Shown: piece after piece, positions 48,078 through 57,248 of the stretch
How positions within the stretch are numbered: position 1 is the stretch's first letter
Layout of the letters: each line of letters starts with the position of its first letter
DNA from: Clostridiaceae bacterium M8S5
GTDB lineage: Bacteria > Bacillota > Clostridia > Tissierellales > MCWD3
DNA length: 64,000 bases
Assembly: GCA_029227815.1 (NCBI GenBank)
Contig: CP118523.1
Location: 1,054,001 to 1,118,000 of the forward strand
Direction: 5' to 3'
Notes under the pieces: generated by a model
What the model saw: the letters and a program-made list of their open reading frames with translations, nothing else
Told to the model about the DNA's origin: nothing
The model's database searches: none
Program-made: the position numbers and the translations under genes

Positions 48078-48340
48078 GAAAACTAATTGGGGTCAGGCTT
48101 GAAAAGTTGACAAAAGTCTTTTGATTTTTTATTAAAATAATGTTGGCGTCCTTAGATAAATTATTTATTATAATTAATGTAACCATTGATATTGCTAAAC
48201 TAGAAAACAATAAAAAATTAAACTAATAATTATAAATAATAACACAAGAAGCAAATTTTTTGGATAGATGTCTTTAAAAATTTGTACTTATAATTTAGTT
48301 ATTGAGGACTACATTTTATATAGCCCTTTTAAGTGTGTGT

Positions 48341-48369
48341 TTTACATCAACTGTGTATGCTGATATAAT
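48341..48369 (+). promoter_or_regulatory. Promoter of the GntR regulator gene
   Basis: TTTACA, 17-base spacer, perfect TATAAT. Confidence 0.75.
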
Positions 48370-48406
48370 ATAAAAGAGGTAAGATAAAGTTTAGGGAGAT
48401 AAGTAG

Positions 48407-49099
48407 ATGTTTAAACCAATAAAACAAAAAAAAGTATATCAACATGTCATAGAGCAGATACAAAATATGATATTATCTGGTGAGTTAAAAAAAGGAGATA
48501 AGCTTCCAGCAGAGAGAGAGCTTTCTTCTAAGCTAGATGTTAGTAGATCTTCAATAAGAGAAGCTTTAAGAGCATTAGAAATATTGGGACTTATAGAAAG
48601 TAGGCAAGGAGAGGGGAACTTTATTAGTGACAATATAGGCAATAGTTTCTTCGAGCCGTTATCAGTTATGTTTATGCTTAACGAAGGAAAAAAAGAAGAA
48701 ATATTAGAGCTACGAAAAATGATTGAGGTAGAGACAGCTGCAATGGCAGCAACAAAAATTTCTGAGGAGGACATTAATGTTTTAAAAGATTTGATGGTTA
48801 AATTAAAGAACGCTAGAGATGAAAAAGAAAGTGCTAATTTAGATAAAGAATTGCATTATAAAATAACACAGATAGCAGGAAATTCATTTGCATTTAATCT
48901 TTTGAACTCAATAACGTTCATTATGGAGTCTTTTATTGAAAATGCTAGAGAAGCTATATTAAAAAATGCAAAAGAAAGAGATTTGTTAATAGATCAACAC
49001 CAAGAAATATGTGATGCACTGATAGAGAAAAATCCAAGGAAAGCATCACTAGCAATGAGAAAACATCTAGATGAGATTAATAAGTTTATAATGTATTAA
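48407..49099 (+). CDS. FadR-subfamily GntR regulator of the lactate operon
   Basis: 230 residues. GntR winged helix at about residues 10-75 (GDKLPAERELSSKLDVSRSSIREALRALEILGLIESRQGEG). The all-helical FCD effector domain follows, with ELRKMIEVETAAMAA, DLDKELHYKITQIAGN-like segment and a C-terminal DQHQEICDALIEKNPRKA. This is the LldR/PdhR type that senses small carboxylates. It precedes etfB-etfA-ldh, and a TGGTNNNACCA site lies at their promoter, so it probably controls them in response to lactate. It corresponds by position to lctA of Acetobacterium woodii. Confidence 0.85.
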   Translation: MFKPIKQKKVYQHVIEQIQNMILSGELKKGDKLPAERELSSKLDVSRSSIREALRALEILGLIESRQGEGNFISDNIGNSFFEPLSVMFMLNEGKKEEILELRKMIEVETAAMAATKISEEDINVLKDLMVKLKNARDEKESANLDKELHYKITQIAGNSFAFNLLNSITFIMESFIENAREAILKNAKERDLLIDQHQEICDALIEKNPRKASLAMRKHLDEINKFIMY

Positions 49100-49130
49100 A
49101 ATAAATGTAGCTCAATCGCCAAGATTGTGC

Positions 49131-49158
49131 TATAATAAATATTAAATTGGTCATACCA
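49131..49158 (+). promoter_or_regulatory. Extended -10 promoter and FadR-type operator of the lactate operon
   Basis: TGCTATAAT gives an extended -10 (TATAAT at 49131-49136) with a poor -35. TGGTCATACCA (49148-49158), matching the TGGTNNNACCA core of PdhR/LldR-type sites, lies over the predicted start, where a bound repressor would block transcription. Confidence 0.65.
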
Positions 49159-49186
49159 CCCGACCTATAACAAAGGAGGAAAAACG

Positions 49187-49981
49187 ATGCAGATTGTTGT
49201 TTGTATAAAGCAAGTGCCAGGTACATCAGAGGTAGAAGTAGATGAGATAACAGGAGTTTTAAAAAGAGAGGGTATAGATTCTAAAATGAATCCATATGAT
49301 TTATACGCTTTGGAGACAGCAATTAGGATAAAGGAAAGTTCTAATGCATGTATCAACGTTGTAACTATGGGACCTCCTCAAGCTAAGCAAGTAATAAGAG
49401 AATCATACATGATGGGAGCAGATAAAGGAGTATTGTTAACAGATAGAAGATTCGCAGGTGCAGACGTGCTAGCAACTGCTTATACTATATCTCAAGGTAT
49501 TAGAAAGATCAATGATAATAATATAGACCTTATAATATGTGGAAAGCAAACTACTGATGGAGATACAGCACAAGTTGGACCAGAGATAGCTGAATTTTTA
49601 GATATACCACATATAACTAATGTTACTAAGCTAGTAGAAGTTAAAGAAGACAGCATTATTGTTGAGGTAGATAACTCAGATTCAATAGAAGTATCTGAAA
49701 TAGAATTTCCTTGCTTAATAACAGTGGAAAAAGATATATTCACGCCAAGATTACCTTCATTTAAAAGGAAACTAGTAACAAAGGATACAGAGATAACCCA
49801 ATATACGCTGGATGATTTTGATGATAAAGAAGAAGAACACTATGGGATTAATGGTTCACCTACACAGGTAAAAAGAATATTTCCACCAGAATCAAATACA
49901 AGTCATGAAGCTTGGAATGGTACAAGTGATGAACTTGCTAACAAGATTTATTATAAGCTAAAAGAACTTAAATTTATTTAG
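49187..49981 (+). CDS. etfB: Electron transfer flavoprotein beta subunit (lactate dehydrogenase complex)
   Basis: 264 residues. ETF beta pattern: VVCIKQVPGTSEVEVDEITG, NPYDLYALETAIRIKE, VTMGPPQAKQVIRESYMMGADKGVLL, and ICGKQTTDGDTAQVGPEIAEFL. In bifurcating ETFs this subunit carries the FAD where NADH reacts. Followed by an EtfA with a ferredoxin domain and an FAD-linked lactate dehydrogenase, so it is LctB of a confurcating complex that drives lactate oxidation by NAD+ with reduced ferredoxin. AAAGGAGGAAAAACG ribosome site. Confidence 0.92.
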   Translation: MQIVVCIKQVPGTSEVEVDEITGVLKREGIDSKMNPYDLYALETAIRIKESSNACINVVTMGPPQAKQVIRESYMMGADKGVLLTDRRFAGADVLATAYTISQGIRKINDNNIDLIICGKQTTDGDTAQVGPEIAEFLDIPHITNVTKLVEVKEDSIIVEVDNSDSIEVSEIEFPCLITVEKDIFTPRLPSFKRKLVTKDTEITQYTLDDFDDKEEEHYGINGSPTQVKRIFPPESNTSHEAWNGTSDELANKIYYKLKELKFI

Positions 49982-49997
49982 GCTAAGGAGAGATAAA

Positions 49998-51200
49998 ATG
50001 GCTAAAATAGTGATTAATCAAGACAAAATAGCTGACTATAAGGAGCTAATAAAGCTATGTCCTTTTAATGCAATAGAGTATAAAGATAATACTTTGAGTA
50101 TAAATGCTGGCTGTAAAATGTGTAAGTTATGCATAAAAAAAGGCCCAAAAGGAGTATTTGAGTTAATAGATGAAGTAAAGCATAGAGTAAATAAAGATGA
50201 TTATAGAGGTATACTTGTATATGTTGATCATACAAATGGAGAAATACATCCTGTTACGTATGAATTAATAGGCAAAGCATTAGAGTTAGCATCAAAAATA
50301 AATCATCCAGTATATTGCTTGTTCATGGGAGATAATATATCAGATAAAGCGGAAGATATTTTGAATTACGGAGTAAATGAAGTATTTGTATATAATAAAA
50401 AAGAGCTAAAAGATTTCAGAATAGAACCATATACATCAGTTTTCAGTGAGTGTATAGAGAATATAAAACCTAGTATAGTTTTAGTGGGAGGTACTATTGT
50501 AGGTAGATCATTAGCACCGAGAGTAGCAGCTAGATTCAAAACAGGACTTACAGCAGATTGTACTATACTTGATGTTCAAGAAAATACTGATTTAGATCAG
50601 ATAAGACCTGCTTTTGGAGGAAACATCATGGCGCATATTTTTACTCCAAATCATAGACCTCAATTTGCGACAGTTAGGTACAAGATTTTTTCAGCACCTG
50701 AGAAAATTAAAAACACAAAAGGGAAAATAACTATGTGTGATATTTCCGGGGAAAAATTAATGTCAAAAATAAGTGTATTAAAGACATTTGAAAAAGAAAA
50801 AAAGAAAAATATAGAAGATGCAGATGTCATAATAGCTGTTGGTAGGGCTTTAAAAAGAAAAGAAGATTTAGATATGATATACAAAATAGCAGAAAAATTA
50901 AATGCCGAGGTTGCATGTACAAGACCGTTAATAGAATCAAATTGGCTAGATGCTAAAAAACAAATAGGGTTAAGTGGGCGTACAGTTAAGCCAAGATTAA
51001 TAATAACTTGTGGAATATCAGGTGCTATACAGTTTACTGCTGGAATGAATAATTCGGATTGTATAATAGCTATTAACAATGATGAAAAAGCACCGATCTT
51101 TCAAGTAGCGCACTATGCCGTAATAGGAGATATGTACGATGTACTACCTAAATTAGCAGATAAAATAGCGTGTGAGTTGGAGGTATGTCATGAATTATAA
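49998..51200 (+). CDS. etfA: Electron transfer flavoprotein alpha subunit with ferredoxin domain
   Basis: 400 residues, longer than ordinary EtfA because of an N-terminal ferredoxin-like module with four cysteines, CPFNAIE and [15 protein letters not shown], able to hold one [4Fe-4S] cluster. The ETF alpha part follows, ending with the FAD-binding [34 protein letters not shown] and [21 protein letters not shown]. This module is typical of EtfA partners of clostridial lactate dehydrogenase (LctC), where it exchanges electrons with ferredoxin. Its end overlaps the ldh start by 11 bases. Confidence 0.93.
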   Translation: MAKIVINQDKIADYKELIKLCPFNAIEYKDNTLSINAGCKMCKLCIKKGPKGVFELIDEVKHRVNKDDYRGILVYVDHTNGEIHPVTYELIGKALELASKINHPVYCLFMGDNISDKAEDILNYGVNEVFVYNKKELKDFRIEPYTSVFSECIENIKPSIVLVGGTIVGRSLAPRVAARFKTGLTADCTILDVQENTDLDQIRPAFGGNIMAHIFTPNHRPQFATVRYKIFSAPEKIKNTKGKITMCDISGEKLMSKISVLKTFEKEKKKNIEDADVIIAVGRALKRKEDLDMIYKIAEKLNAEVACTRPLIESNWLDAKKQIGLSGRTVKPRLIITCGISGAIQFTAGMNNSDCIIAINNDEKAPIFQVAHYAVIGDMYDVLPKLADKIACELEVCHEL

Positions 51201-52584
51201 AAAGATAGATGTAAGAGATATAGATTATTTAATATCAGTTTGTACAAAAGATAGAGTGTTTATTGGAGATGATATTAACGAGGATTTTTCACATGATGAG
51301 CTTGGAGATGTTAGTAGTAAACCAGAAGTTATGGTAGAGGTAACATCAACTTTAGAGGTATCAAAGATAATGAGTTATGCATATGAAAATAATATACCAG
51401 TTACCCCTAGAGGACAAGGTACAGGACTAGTTGGAGCCTGTGTTCCGCTGTATGGAGGAATATTGCTTAACTTAAATAAAATGAATAAGATATTAGAACT
51501 TGATGAAGAAAACCTAACACTTACTGTAGAGCCAGGAGTTTTGTTGATGGAAATAAGCGAATACGTGGAGAAACAGGATTTGTTTTATCCACCAGATCCG
51601 GGTGAAAAAAGTGCTACTATAGGAGGCAATATAAGTACAAACGCTGGAGGTATGAGAGCAGTCAAATATGGTGTAACAAAAGATTACGTTAGTGGATTAG
51701 AGGTTGTATTAGCAAATGGCGAGATATTAAATATTGGTGGGAAAGTGGTAAAAAATAGCTCAGGGTATAATATAAAAGACTTGATAGTTGGTAGTGAGGG
51801 TACATTAGCAGTGGTTACAAAGGCTGTATTAAAATTAATGCCTTTGCCTAAAAAAGCTATAAGTATACTTGTACCATTTAAAAAATTAGAAGATGCGATA
51901 GATACAGTACCGAAGATAATAAAGTCAAAATCTATACCAACAGCTATAGAATTCATGGAAACTGATGCAATAATAGCTGCAGAAGAATTTCTTGGCGTCA
52001 AGTTTCCTGACAAGTCTGCAAATGCTTATTTATTACTCACATTTGATGGGAATAATACAAAAGAGATAGAAGTGGCATATGAAAAAGTGGCACATATTTG
52101 TTTAGCTAATAAAGCTTTAGATGTGCTAATATCAGATACTCAGGAAAGACAAGATTCTATCTGGAGTGCAAGAGGAGCGTTCTTAGAGGCTATAAAAGCG
52201 TCAACAACTGAAATGGATGAGTGTGATGTTGTAGTTCCTAGAAATAAAGTAGCAGATTTTGTGAAGTATACAAGTAAACTTCAACAAAAATATGATATAA
52301 GAATAAAAAGTTTTGGACATGCAGGAGATGGCAATCTTCATATATACATTTTAAGAGATGATTTATCATACGAACAATGGAAAAATAAACTTGGTGATGT
52401 GTTTAAGTGTATGTACGACAAATCAATTGAACTTGGAGGCAAAGTATCAGGAGAACATGGTATAGGATATGCTAAGAAGGAATATCTAAGAGAATCAATG
52501 GGAGAAAAGAGCATAGAGTTATTAAAGGGAATAAAACGTGCATTTGATCCTAAAAATATACTAAATCCAGGGAAATTATTTTAA
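51190..52584 (+). CDS. FAD-linked lactate dehydrogenase (GlcD family, LctD-like)
   Basis: 464 residues. The FAD-binding PCMH domain has [23 protein letters not shown] and [21 protein letters not shown]. The C-terminal oxidase domain has [17 protein letters not shown] and [15 protein letters not shown]. The start is the ATG at 51190, seven bases after GGAGG; an in-frame GTG at 51172 is inside etfA and lacks a site. With EtfAB it forms the Ldh-Etf complex that oxidises D-lactate to pyruvate. No lactate permease or racemase is adjacent, unlike A. woodii. Glycolate-type substrates are an alternative. Confidence 0.9.
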   Translation: MNYKKIDVRDIDYLISVCTKDRVFIGDDINEDFSHDELGDVSSKPEVMVEVTSTLEVSKIMSYAYENNIPVTPRGQGTGLVGACVPLYGGILLNLNKMNKILELDEENLTLTVEPGVLLMEISEYVEKQDLFYPPDPGEKSATIGGNISTNAGGMRAVKYGVTKDYVSGLEVVLANGEILNIGGKVVKNSSGYNIKDLIVGSEGTLAVVTKAVLKLMPLPKKAISILVPFKKLEDAIDTVPKIIKSKSIPTAIEFMETDAIIAAEEFLGVKFPDKSANAYLLLTFDGNNTKEIEVAYEKVAHICLANKALDVLISDTQERQDSIWSARGAFLEAIKASTTEMDECDVVVPRNKVADFVKYTSKLQQKYDIRIKSFGHAGDGNLHIYILRDDLSYEQWKNKLGDVFKCMYDKSIELGGKVSGEHGIGYAKKEYLRESMGEKSIELLKGIKRAFDPKNILNPGKLF

Positions 52585-52610
52585 TATATCTCAATTCTAG
52601 AAAACCATAA

Positions 52611-52644
52611 AAAATGAGGCTGTATGTATACAGCTTCATTTTTT
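52611..52644 (+). terminator. Terminator of the lactate operon
   Basis: AAAATGAGGCTGTA pairs with TACAGCTTCATTTT around TGTA and ends in a T run, 26 bases after the stop. Confidence 0.9.
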
Positions 52645-52775
52645 ATATTCTAAGTATATGAATATGAAAACAGGCAAAGATAATAAGTAAATAAATATAT
52701 TATATTATGTGATATAATTATATAAGTCGTAGAATTAATCGAGAAAATGTTATAAAACAAATTGGAGTGTGATAT

Positions 52776-54899
52776 ATGAATACTAAAGAGAAGCTAGTAC
52801 AAATTATGAAAGAGCAAGCGTATAAGCCTCTTAAAAGAAGAGAATTAGCTAAGATATTTGACATACATAAAAACGAAATGAACGACTTTACAATGTTACT
52901 AAAAGATATGGAAAAAGAAGGGTATATCATAAAAACTAGAGAAGAAACATATGCCATACCTTCTAAAATGAATTTGGTAGTTGGTACAATACAGGGAAAT
53001 GCAAAAGGTTTTGGATTTGTCTTACCAGATGATAAGGAAATAAATGATATATTTATTACATCTAACAATATGAATGGTGCAATGCATGGAGATAGAGTCA
53101 TAGTCAGAATGATAAGGAATGCTCAGAGTAACAGAAAAGCTGAGGGTGAAATAATCAGAATAATAGATAGAGCAAATCACACGATAGTAGGAACGTTTGA
53201 GAAAAGTAAAAGTTTTGGGTTCGTTGTTCCTGATGACGAAAGAATAAGACAAGATATATTCATTCCTAAGAAGATGATTGGAAAAGCAAAAACTGGACAA
53301 AAAGTAGTAGCGAAGATAAATGAATGGCCAAGCAAGAGAAGAAGTCCAGAAGGAGAAATAGTAGAAATACTTGGATATATAGAAGATAAGGGAGTGGACA
53401 TTTTATCAATAATTCGGAAATATGATCTGCCAGAAGAATTTCCAGAGAAGGTAATTAATGCCGCAGAAAGTATAGAAGATGAAGTTAGTCAAGGTGAAAT
53501 CAACAGTAGGTTAGACCTAAGAGACAAAATGATATTTACAATAGATGGAGCAGATGCAAAAGACCTTGATGATGCTATATCACTTGATATATTAGATAAT
53601 GGTCATTACAGATTGGGAGTGCACATAGCTGATGTAACTCACTATGTAAAAGAAAATTCAGCATTAGATAAAGAAGCAATTAAAAGAGGTACTAGTGTAT
53701 ATTTAGTTGATAGAGTTATACCAATGCTACCTAGAAAGCTATCAAATGGTGTGTGTAGTTTGCATCCAAATGTTGATAGATTAACTCTTAGCTGTTTTAT
53801 GAATATAGATATTAACGGAAAAATCGTAGATCATGAGATAGTTAAGACAGTCATTAATAGCAAAGAAAGATTAACATATACAGATATTTCGAATTTATTG
53901 GAAAATGACGATGAAGATGTAAAAAAGAGATATTCACATATTCATGATATACTAAAACATATGGAAGAGTTAAGTAAAATACTCAGAAAGAAAAGAGAAA
54001 AAAGAGGAGCAATAGATTTTGATTTTGATGAAGCTAAAGTGATTTTAGACGAAGAGGGAAGGCCAATAGAAGTTAAAAAAGCAGAAAGAAGAACAGCAAA
54101 TAAATTAATTGAAGAGTTTATGTTAGCTTGTAATGAGACGGTAACAGAGTATATGTATTGGTCGCAGATGCCGTTCGTGTATAGAATACATGAAGAACCA
54201 GACGAAGAAAGAATAAACGAATTTAATAAATTTATAAGGAGTTTTGGCTATATAATAAAAGGGTCAAGCGAGGTTCATCCAAAAGAACTACAACGTTTAT
54301 TAAAGAAAATAGAAGGAAAGAAAGAAGAAACAGTTATAAATACACTTATGCTAAGATCATTGAAAAAAGCTAAATACAGTGAAATACACGGGCCACATTT
54401 TGGGTTAGCAGCAGAGTACTATAGCCATTTTACTTCTCCAATAAGGAGATACCCCGATTTACAAATTCACAGAATAATAAAGGCGTTTATAACAAATGAG
54501 TTAGGAGATAAAAAGATAAGACATCTTAAAAAGATACTACCAGATATAGCTAGACAGTCTTCTATACGAGAGAGAATAGCAGAAGATGCTGAAAGAGAGA
54601 CAGAAGATTATAAGATGGTAGAATTCATGAGTGATAAAATAGGAGAAGAATATGAAGGTGTTATATCAAGCGTTACATCTTTTGGTATATTTGTAGAACT
54701 AGATAATACAATAGAAGGTTTAGTGAGGATAAGTACCCTTATGGATGATTACTATATATATGATGAGCTGAACTATTGTCTAGTAGGCGAAAGAACGAGG
54801 CGAATATACAAAATAGGTGATATAGTAAAGGTTAGAGTAGTAAATACAAATTTAACAAAAAGAGAGATTGATTTTGAAATAGCAGAAGAACAAATATAA
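52776..54899 (+). CDS. rnr: Ribonuclease R
   Basis: 707 residues. N-terminal winged-helix segment (PLKRRELAKIFDIHKNEMNDF), two cold-shock domains (GTIQGNAKGFGFVLPDD and GTFEKSKSFGFVVPDDE), and the RNB catalytic domain with IDGADAKDLDDAISLD holding the metal-binding aspartates. HFTSPIRRYPDLQIHR follows, then a C-terminal S1 domain (YEGVISSVTSFGIFVELDNTIEGLVRIS). It degrades structured RNA 3' to 5' and works with tmRNA-SmpB in trans-translation, whose genes follow 1.3 kb downstream. TTGGAGTG ribosome site. Confidence 0.96.
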   Translation: MNTKEKLVQIMKEQAYKPLKRRELAKIFDIHKNEMNDFTMLLKDMEKEGYIIKTREETYAIPSKMNLVVGTIQGNAKGFGFVLPDDKEINDIFITSNNMNGAMHGDRVIVRMIRNAQSNRKAEGEIIRIIDRANHTIVGTFEKSKSFGFVVPDDERIRQDIFIPKKMIGKAKTGQKVVAKINEWPSKRRSPEGEIVEILGYIEDKGVDILSIIRKYDLPEEFPEKVINAAESIEDEVSQGEINSRLDLRDKMIFTIDGADAKDLDDAISLDILDNGHYRLGVHIADVTHYVKENSALDKEAIKRGTSVYLVDRVIPMLPRKLSNGVCSLHPNVDRLTLSCFMNIDINGKIVDHEIVKTVINSKERLTYTDISNLLENDDEDVKKRYSHIHDILKHMEELSKILRKKREKRGAIDFDFDEAKVILDEEGRPIEVKKAERRTANKLIEEFMLACNETVTEYMYWSQMPFVYRIHEEPDEERINEFNKFIRSFGYIIKGSSEVHPKELQRLLKKIEGKKEETVINTLMLRSLKKAKYSEIHGPHFGLAAEYYSHFTSPIRRYPDLQIHRIIKAFITNELGDKKIRHLKKILPDIARQSSIRERIAEDAERETEDYKMVEFMSDKIGEEYEGVISSVTSFGIFVELDNTIEGLVRISTLMDDYYIYDELNYCLVGERTRRIYKIGDIVKVRVVNTNLTKREIDFEIAEEQI

Positions 54900-54901
54900 A
54901 G

Positions 54902-54937
54902 AACTTGTGGTTATCTTAAAAGATAGCCACAAGTTTT
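54902..54937 (+). terminator. Terminator of rnr
   Basis: AACTTGTGGTTATCTT pairs with AAGATAGCCACAAGTT, followed by TTATTT. The rest of the 374-base gap holds no gene until the promoter at 55161. Confidence 0.88.
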
Positions 54938-55160
54938 ATTTAATCAGTTTACAAAGTGCAAGAAAACAATCAAAGATCTAAAGAAAAAAGTATTTTAATA
55001 ACCTCAAAATTCACAAAGATAATCTCTAAAATATATAGTAATCAACTAAATAACAAGGATCATACCTACGCAGTGTGTCTAGATACTTTTGTTTTTCCGA
55101 AGAAGCGACTTTAAAATCCATACAACTGTTTTGCTAAGTAATGTAAGTTTCTTAGAGCTC

Positions 55161-55217
55161 TTGACAATTATTCAATTAATATATAAACTATAAACAAAAT
55201 GACCGACTTGGTCATTT
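55161..55217 (+). promoter_or_regulatory. Promoter with TetR-type palindromic operator
   Basis: TTGACA (55161-55166), 17-base spacer, TAAACT (55184-55189). AAATGACC and GGTCATTT (55197-55217) form an 8-bp inverted repeat around GACTT just downstream, typical of TetR-family sites. No TetR gene is in the neighbourhood. Confidence 0.6.
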
Positions 55218-55273
55218 GAGAAAAAGTATAAAACTTAGTGTTTTTTAGTATGATATTAGGGGGAGGAATAATA

Positions 55274-56086
55274 ATGAGCAATTTTCGAAATGATATAATC
55301 AATCTAGGAAAAGATGAAGACATGTATTATGTATCCTTTGGTAGTGGAGATAAACAATTAGTTATTATTCCAGGGTTAAGTGATGGATTAGTTACTGTTA
55401 AAGGAAAAGGTAGAATGTTAGCAAAGTACTATAAGATATTTGCAAAGGATTTTAGAGTAACTATGTTTAGTAGAAAGAATCAATTGAAAAAAGGGTATAC
55501 AATTAGAGATATGGCTCATGATCAAAAAAGAGCAATGGCAAAGCTAGGGATGAAAGATGCATATGTATATGGTATATCCCAAGGGGGGATGATCTCACAG
55601 TGTCTTGCTATTGATTACCCTGATATGGTAAAAAAACTAGTGATAGGAGTATCTATATCAAGACAAAATCCTTATATGAAAAAAACAGTTGAAAACTGGA
55701 TTAGGATGGCTAAAGATGGTAGGTATGGAGACCTAATAGAAGATACAATAAAAAGGACTTATACAAAAAAGAAAATGAAAAGATATAAATTTTTTATGCC
55801 AATCATAAAAAGAATAGGAAAACCAAAATCATTTGAAAGGTTTCTGATACAAGCAGAAGCTTGTTTAACACATAATGCATATGATAAACTTAGTAAAATA
55901 AAATGTCTAACTTTAGTTATTGGTGGAGATAGCGATAGAATAGTTGGATTAAATACATCAGAAGAAATGGCAGAAAAAATACCAAATAGTAAGCTTATTA
56001 TATATAAAGGGCTTGGACATGGTGCATATGAAGAAGAAGAACAGTTTCATAACGAAATATTAAAATTTTTATTACAATCAACATAA
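55274..56086 (+). CDS. Alpha/beta hydrolase
   Basis: 270 residues. Nucleophile elbow YGISQGGMIS (Ser about 102), acid in VIGGDSDRIVG and histidine in GLGHGAYEEEE complete the triad. Residues 20-75 contain SGDKQLVIIPGLSDG, the oxyanion segment. No signal peptide. GGGGGAGGA lies 8 bases before the ATG at 55274; an ATG at 55238 lacks a site. The gene interrupts the usual rnr-smpB adjacency and has its own promoter with a TetR-type site, so it is probably induced by a small molecule. Substrate unknown. Confidence 0.87.
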   Translation: MSNFRNDIINLGKDEDMYYVSFGSGDKQLVIIPGLSDGLVTVKGKGRMLAKYYKIFAKDFRVTMFSRKNQLKKGYTIRDMAHDQKRAMAKLGMKDAYVYGISQGGMISQCLAIDYPDMVKKLVIGVSISRQNPYMKKTVENWIRMAKDGRYGDLIEDTIKRTYTKKKMKRYKFFMPIIKRIGKPKSFERFLIQAEACLTHNAYDKLSKIKCLTLVIGGDSDRIVGLNTSEEMAEKIPNSKLIIYKGLGHGAYEEEEQFHNEILKFLLQST

Positions 56087-56147
56087 TTACTTAACTAATA
56101 CAAAATCTATGAATAGATCATGTTACATTAAATGTAAAATATACAAG

Positions 56148-56176
56148 TTGACAAAAATAGTTGCTGGATGTATAAT
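56148..56176 (+). promoter_or_regulatory. Promoter of smpB-ssrA
   Basis: Consensus TTGACA, 17-base spacer, consensus TATAAT, 27 bases before the smpB ribosome site GAGGTG. The tmRNA gene follows smpB by 10 bases, so both may be transcribed from here. Confidence 0.88.
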
Positions 56177-56209
56177 AAAGTCTAGACGTTGTTTTTGAGG
56201 TGTATAATT

Positions 56210-56671
56210 ATGAAAAAGAGTAACGATAAAACTCTTGCGAGAAATAAGAAAGCAAGACATAACTATTTTATTGAAGAGAGCATGGAAGTAGGTTTAGTTT
56301 TAACAGGTACAGAAGTTAAGTCTATGAGACAAGGAAAAGTGAACATAAAGGATAGCTATGCTCAAATAGAAAATGGTGAAGTATTTGTAATAAATATGCA
56401 TGTTAGTCCTTATGAACAAGGGAACATATACAATACTGACCCCTTAAGAAAAAGAAAACTTTTACTTCATAAAAAAGAGATTAACAAACTAACAGGATAT
56501 ACTACGCAAAAAGGATATTCATTAATACCGTTAGCATTATACCTTAAAAATGGCAAAGTAAAAATGGAGCTTTCAGTGGCAAAGGGTAAGAAGCTCTATG
56601 ATAAAAGAGATAGTATTGCAAAAAGAGATGCACAGAGAAGGATTCAAAAACATATGAGTCCAAAATATTAA
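56210..56671 (+). CDS. smpB: SsrA-binding protein
   Basis: 153 residues, normal size. RNA-binding barrel with [42 protein letters not shown] split over several strands, [14 protein letters not shown], and the basic tail [20 protein letters not shown] that enters the ribosome. The start is ATG at 56210 behind GAGGTG; an in-frame TTG at 56189 is upstream of that site. SmpB binds tmRNA, encoded immediately downstream, to rescue stalled ribosomes. Confidence 0.96.
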   Translation: MKKSNDKTLARNKKARHNYFIEESMEVGLVLTGTEVKSMRQGKVNIKDSYAQIENGEVFVINMHVSPYEQGNIYNTDPLRKRKLLLHKKEINKLTGYTTQKGYSLIPLALYLKNGKVKMELSVAKGKKLYDKRDSIAKRDAQRRIQKHMSPKY

Positions 56672-56681
56672 AACTTATCCC

Positions 56682-57039
56682 GGGGGCGAAATTGGTTTCG
56701 ACGGGGGTATAGAGTATAGAGTAGCTAGACGTGTTTTGTTTGTACACACGTAAATCAAACAAACACTAAATATAAACGCAGACGAAAATTACGCTTTAGC
56801 TGCCTAATAAACGCAGCTCATCTACTCTAATGGTCCCACCCATTAGATGTTAGATGTCATAGTAAGTGGGGAACTACTACAGAGGTGCTTCGATCTGTTG
56901 GTAGATAAATTGGAGCTCGTCGACTAAAAAGTTTGTCGTTGGACGTTTTAGAAGACTAAAAATAAAACACCGACTGTTCTAGGAGAAGCTCTATATAAAG
57001 TGCTTTCGGACGTGGGTTCAACTCCCACCGCTTCCACCA
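56682..57039 (+). ncRNA. ssrA: Transfer-messenger RNA (tmRNA)
   Basis: The 5' end GGGGGCGAAATTGGTTTCGAC and the 3' end GTGGGTTCAACTCCCACCGC plus TTCCACCA form the tRNA-like domain with a 7-bp acceptor stem (GGGGGCG with CGCTTCC) and an encoded CCA. The tag frame reads GCA GAC GAA AAT TAC GCT TTA GCT GCC TAA TAA, giving ADENYALAA, the usual hydrophobic degradation tag ending ALAA. Length about 358 nt. It lies 10 bases after smpB. Confidence 0.96.
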
Positions 57040-57052
57040 TAAAAGATTACTT

Positions 57053-57082
57053 ACCACTGCATATTGCTTGCAGTGGTTTTTT
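57053..57082 (+). terminator. Terminator of ssrA
   Basis: ACCACTGCA pairs with TGCAGTGGT and is followed by a T run. Confidence 0.9.
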
Positions 57083-57217
57083 GTTAATAAGTTAGTTGGA
57101 AAATAATTATTAGTGACTTAAAAATCCGATTATTATAAACTAATAGCGTATAGCTAAACGAGGGATATTGTGACATTAAAAGATTTATGAATTGCAAATG
57201 ATTAGGATATACATGAA

Positions 57218-57246
57218 ACTTAAAGGGGTATTTAGCCCCTTTAAGT
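57218..57246 (-). terminator. Hairpin at the 3' end of the solute-binding/glycosidase-like gene
   Basis: ACTTAAAGGGG pairs with CCCCTTTAAGT around TATTTAG. It touches the stop of the minus-strand gene and could terminate transcription from either side. Confidence 0.65.
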
Positions 57247-57248
57247 GA

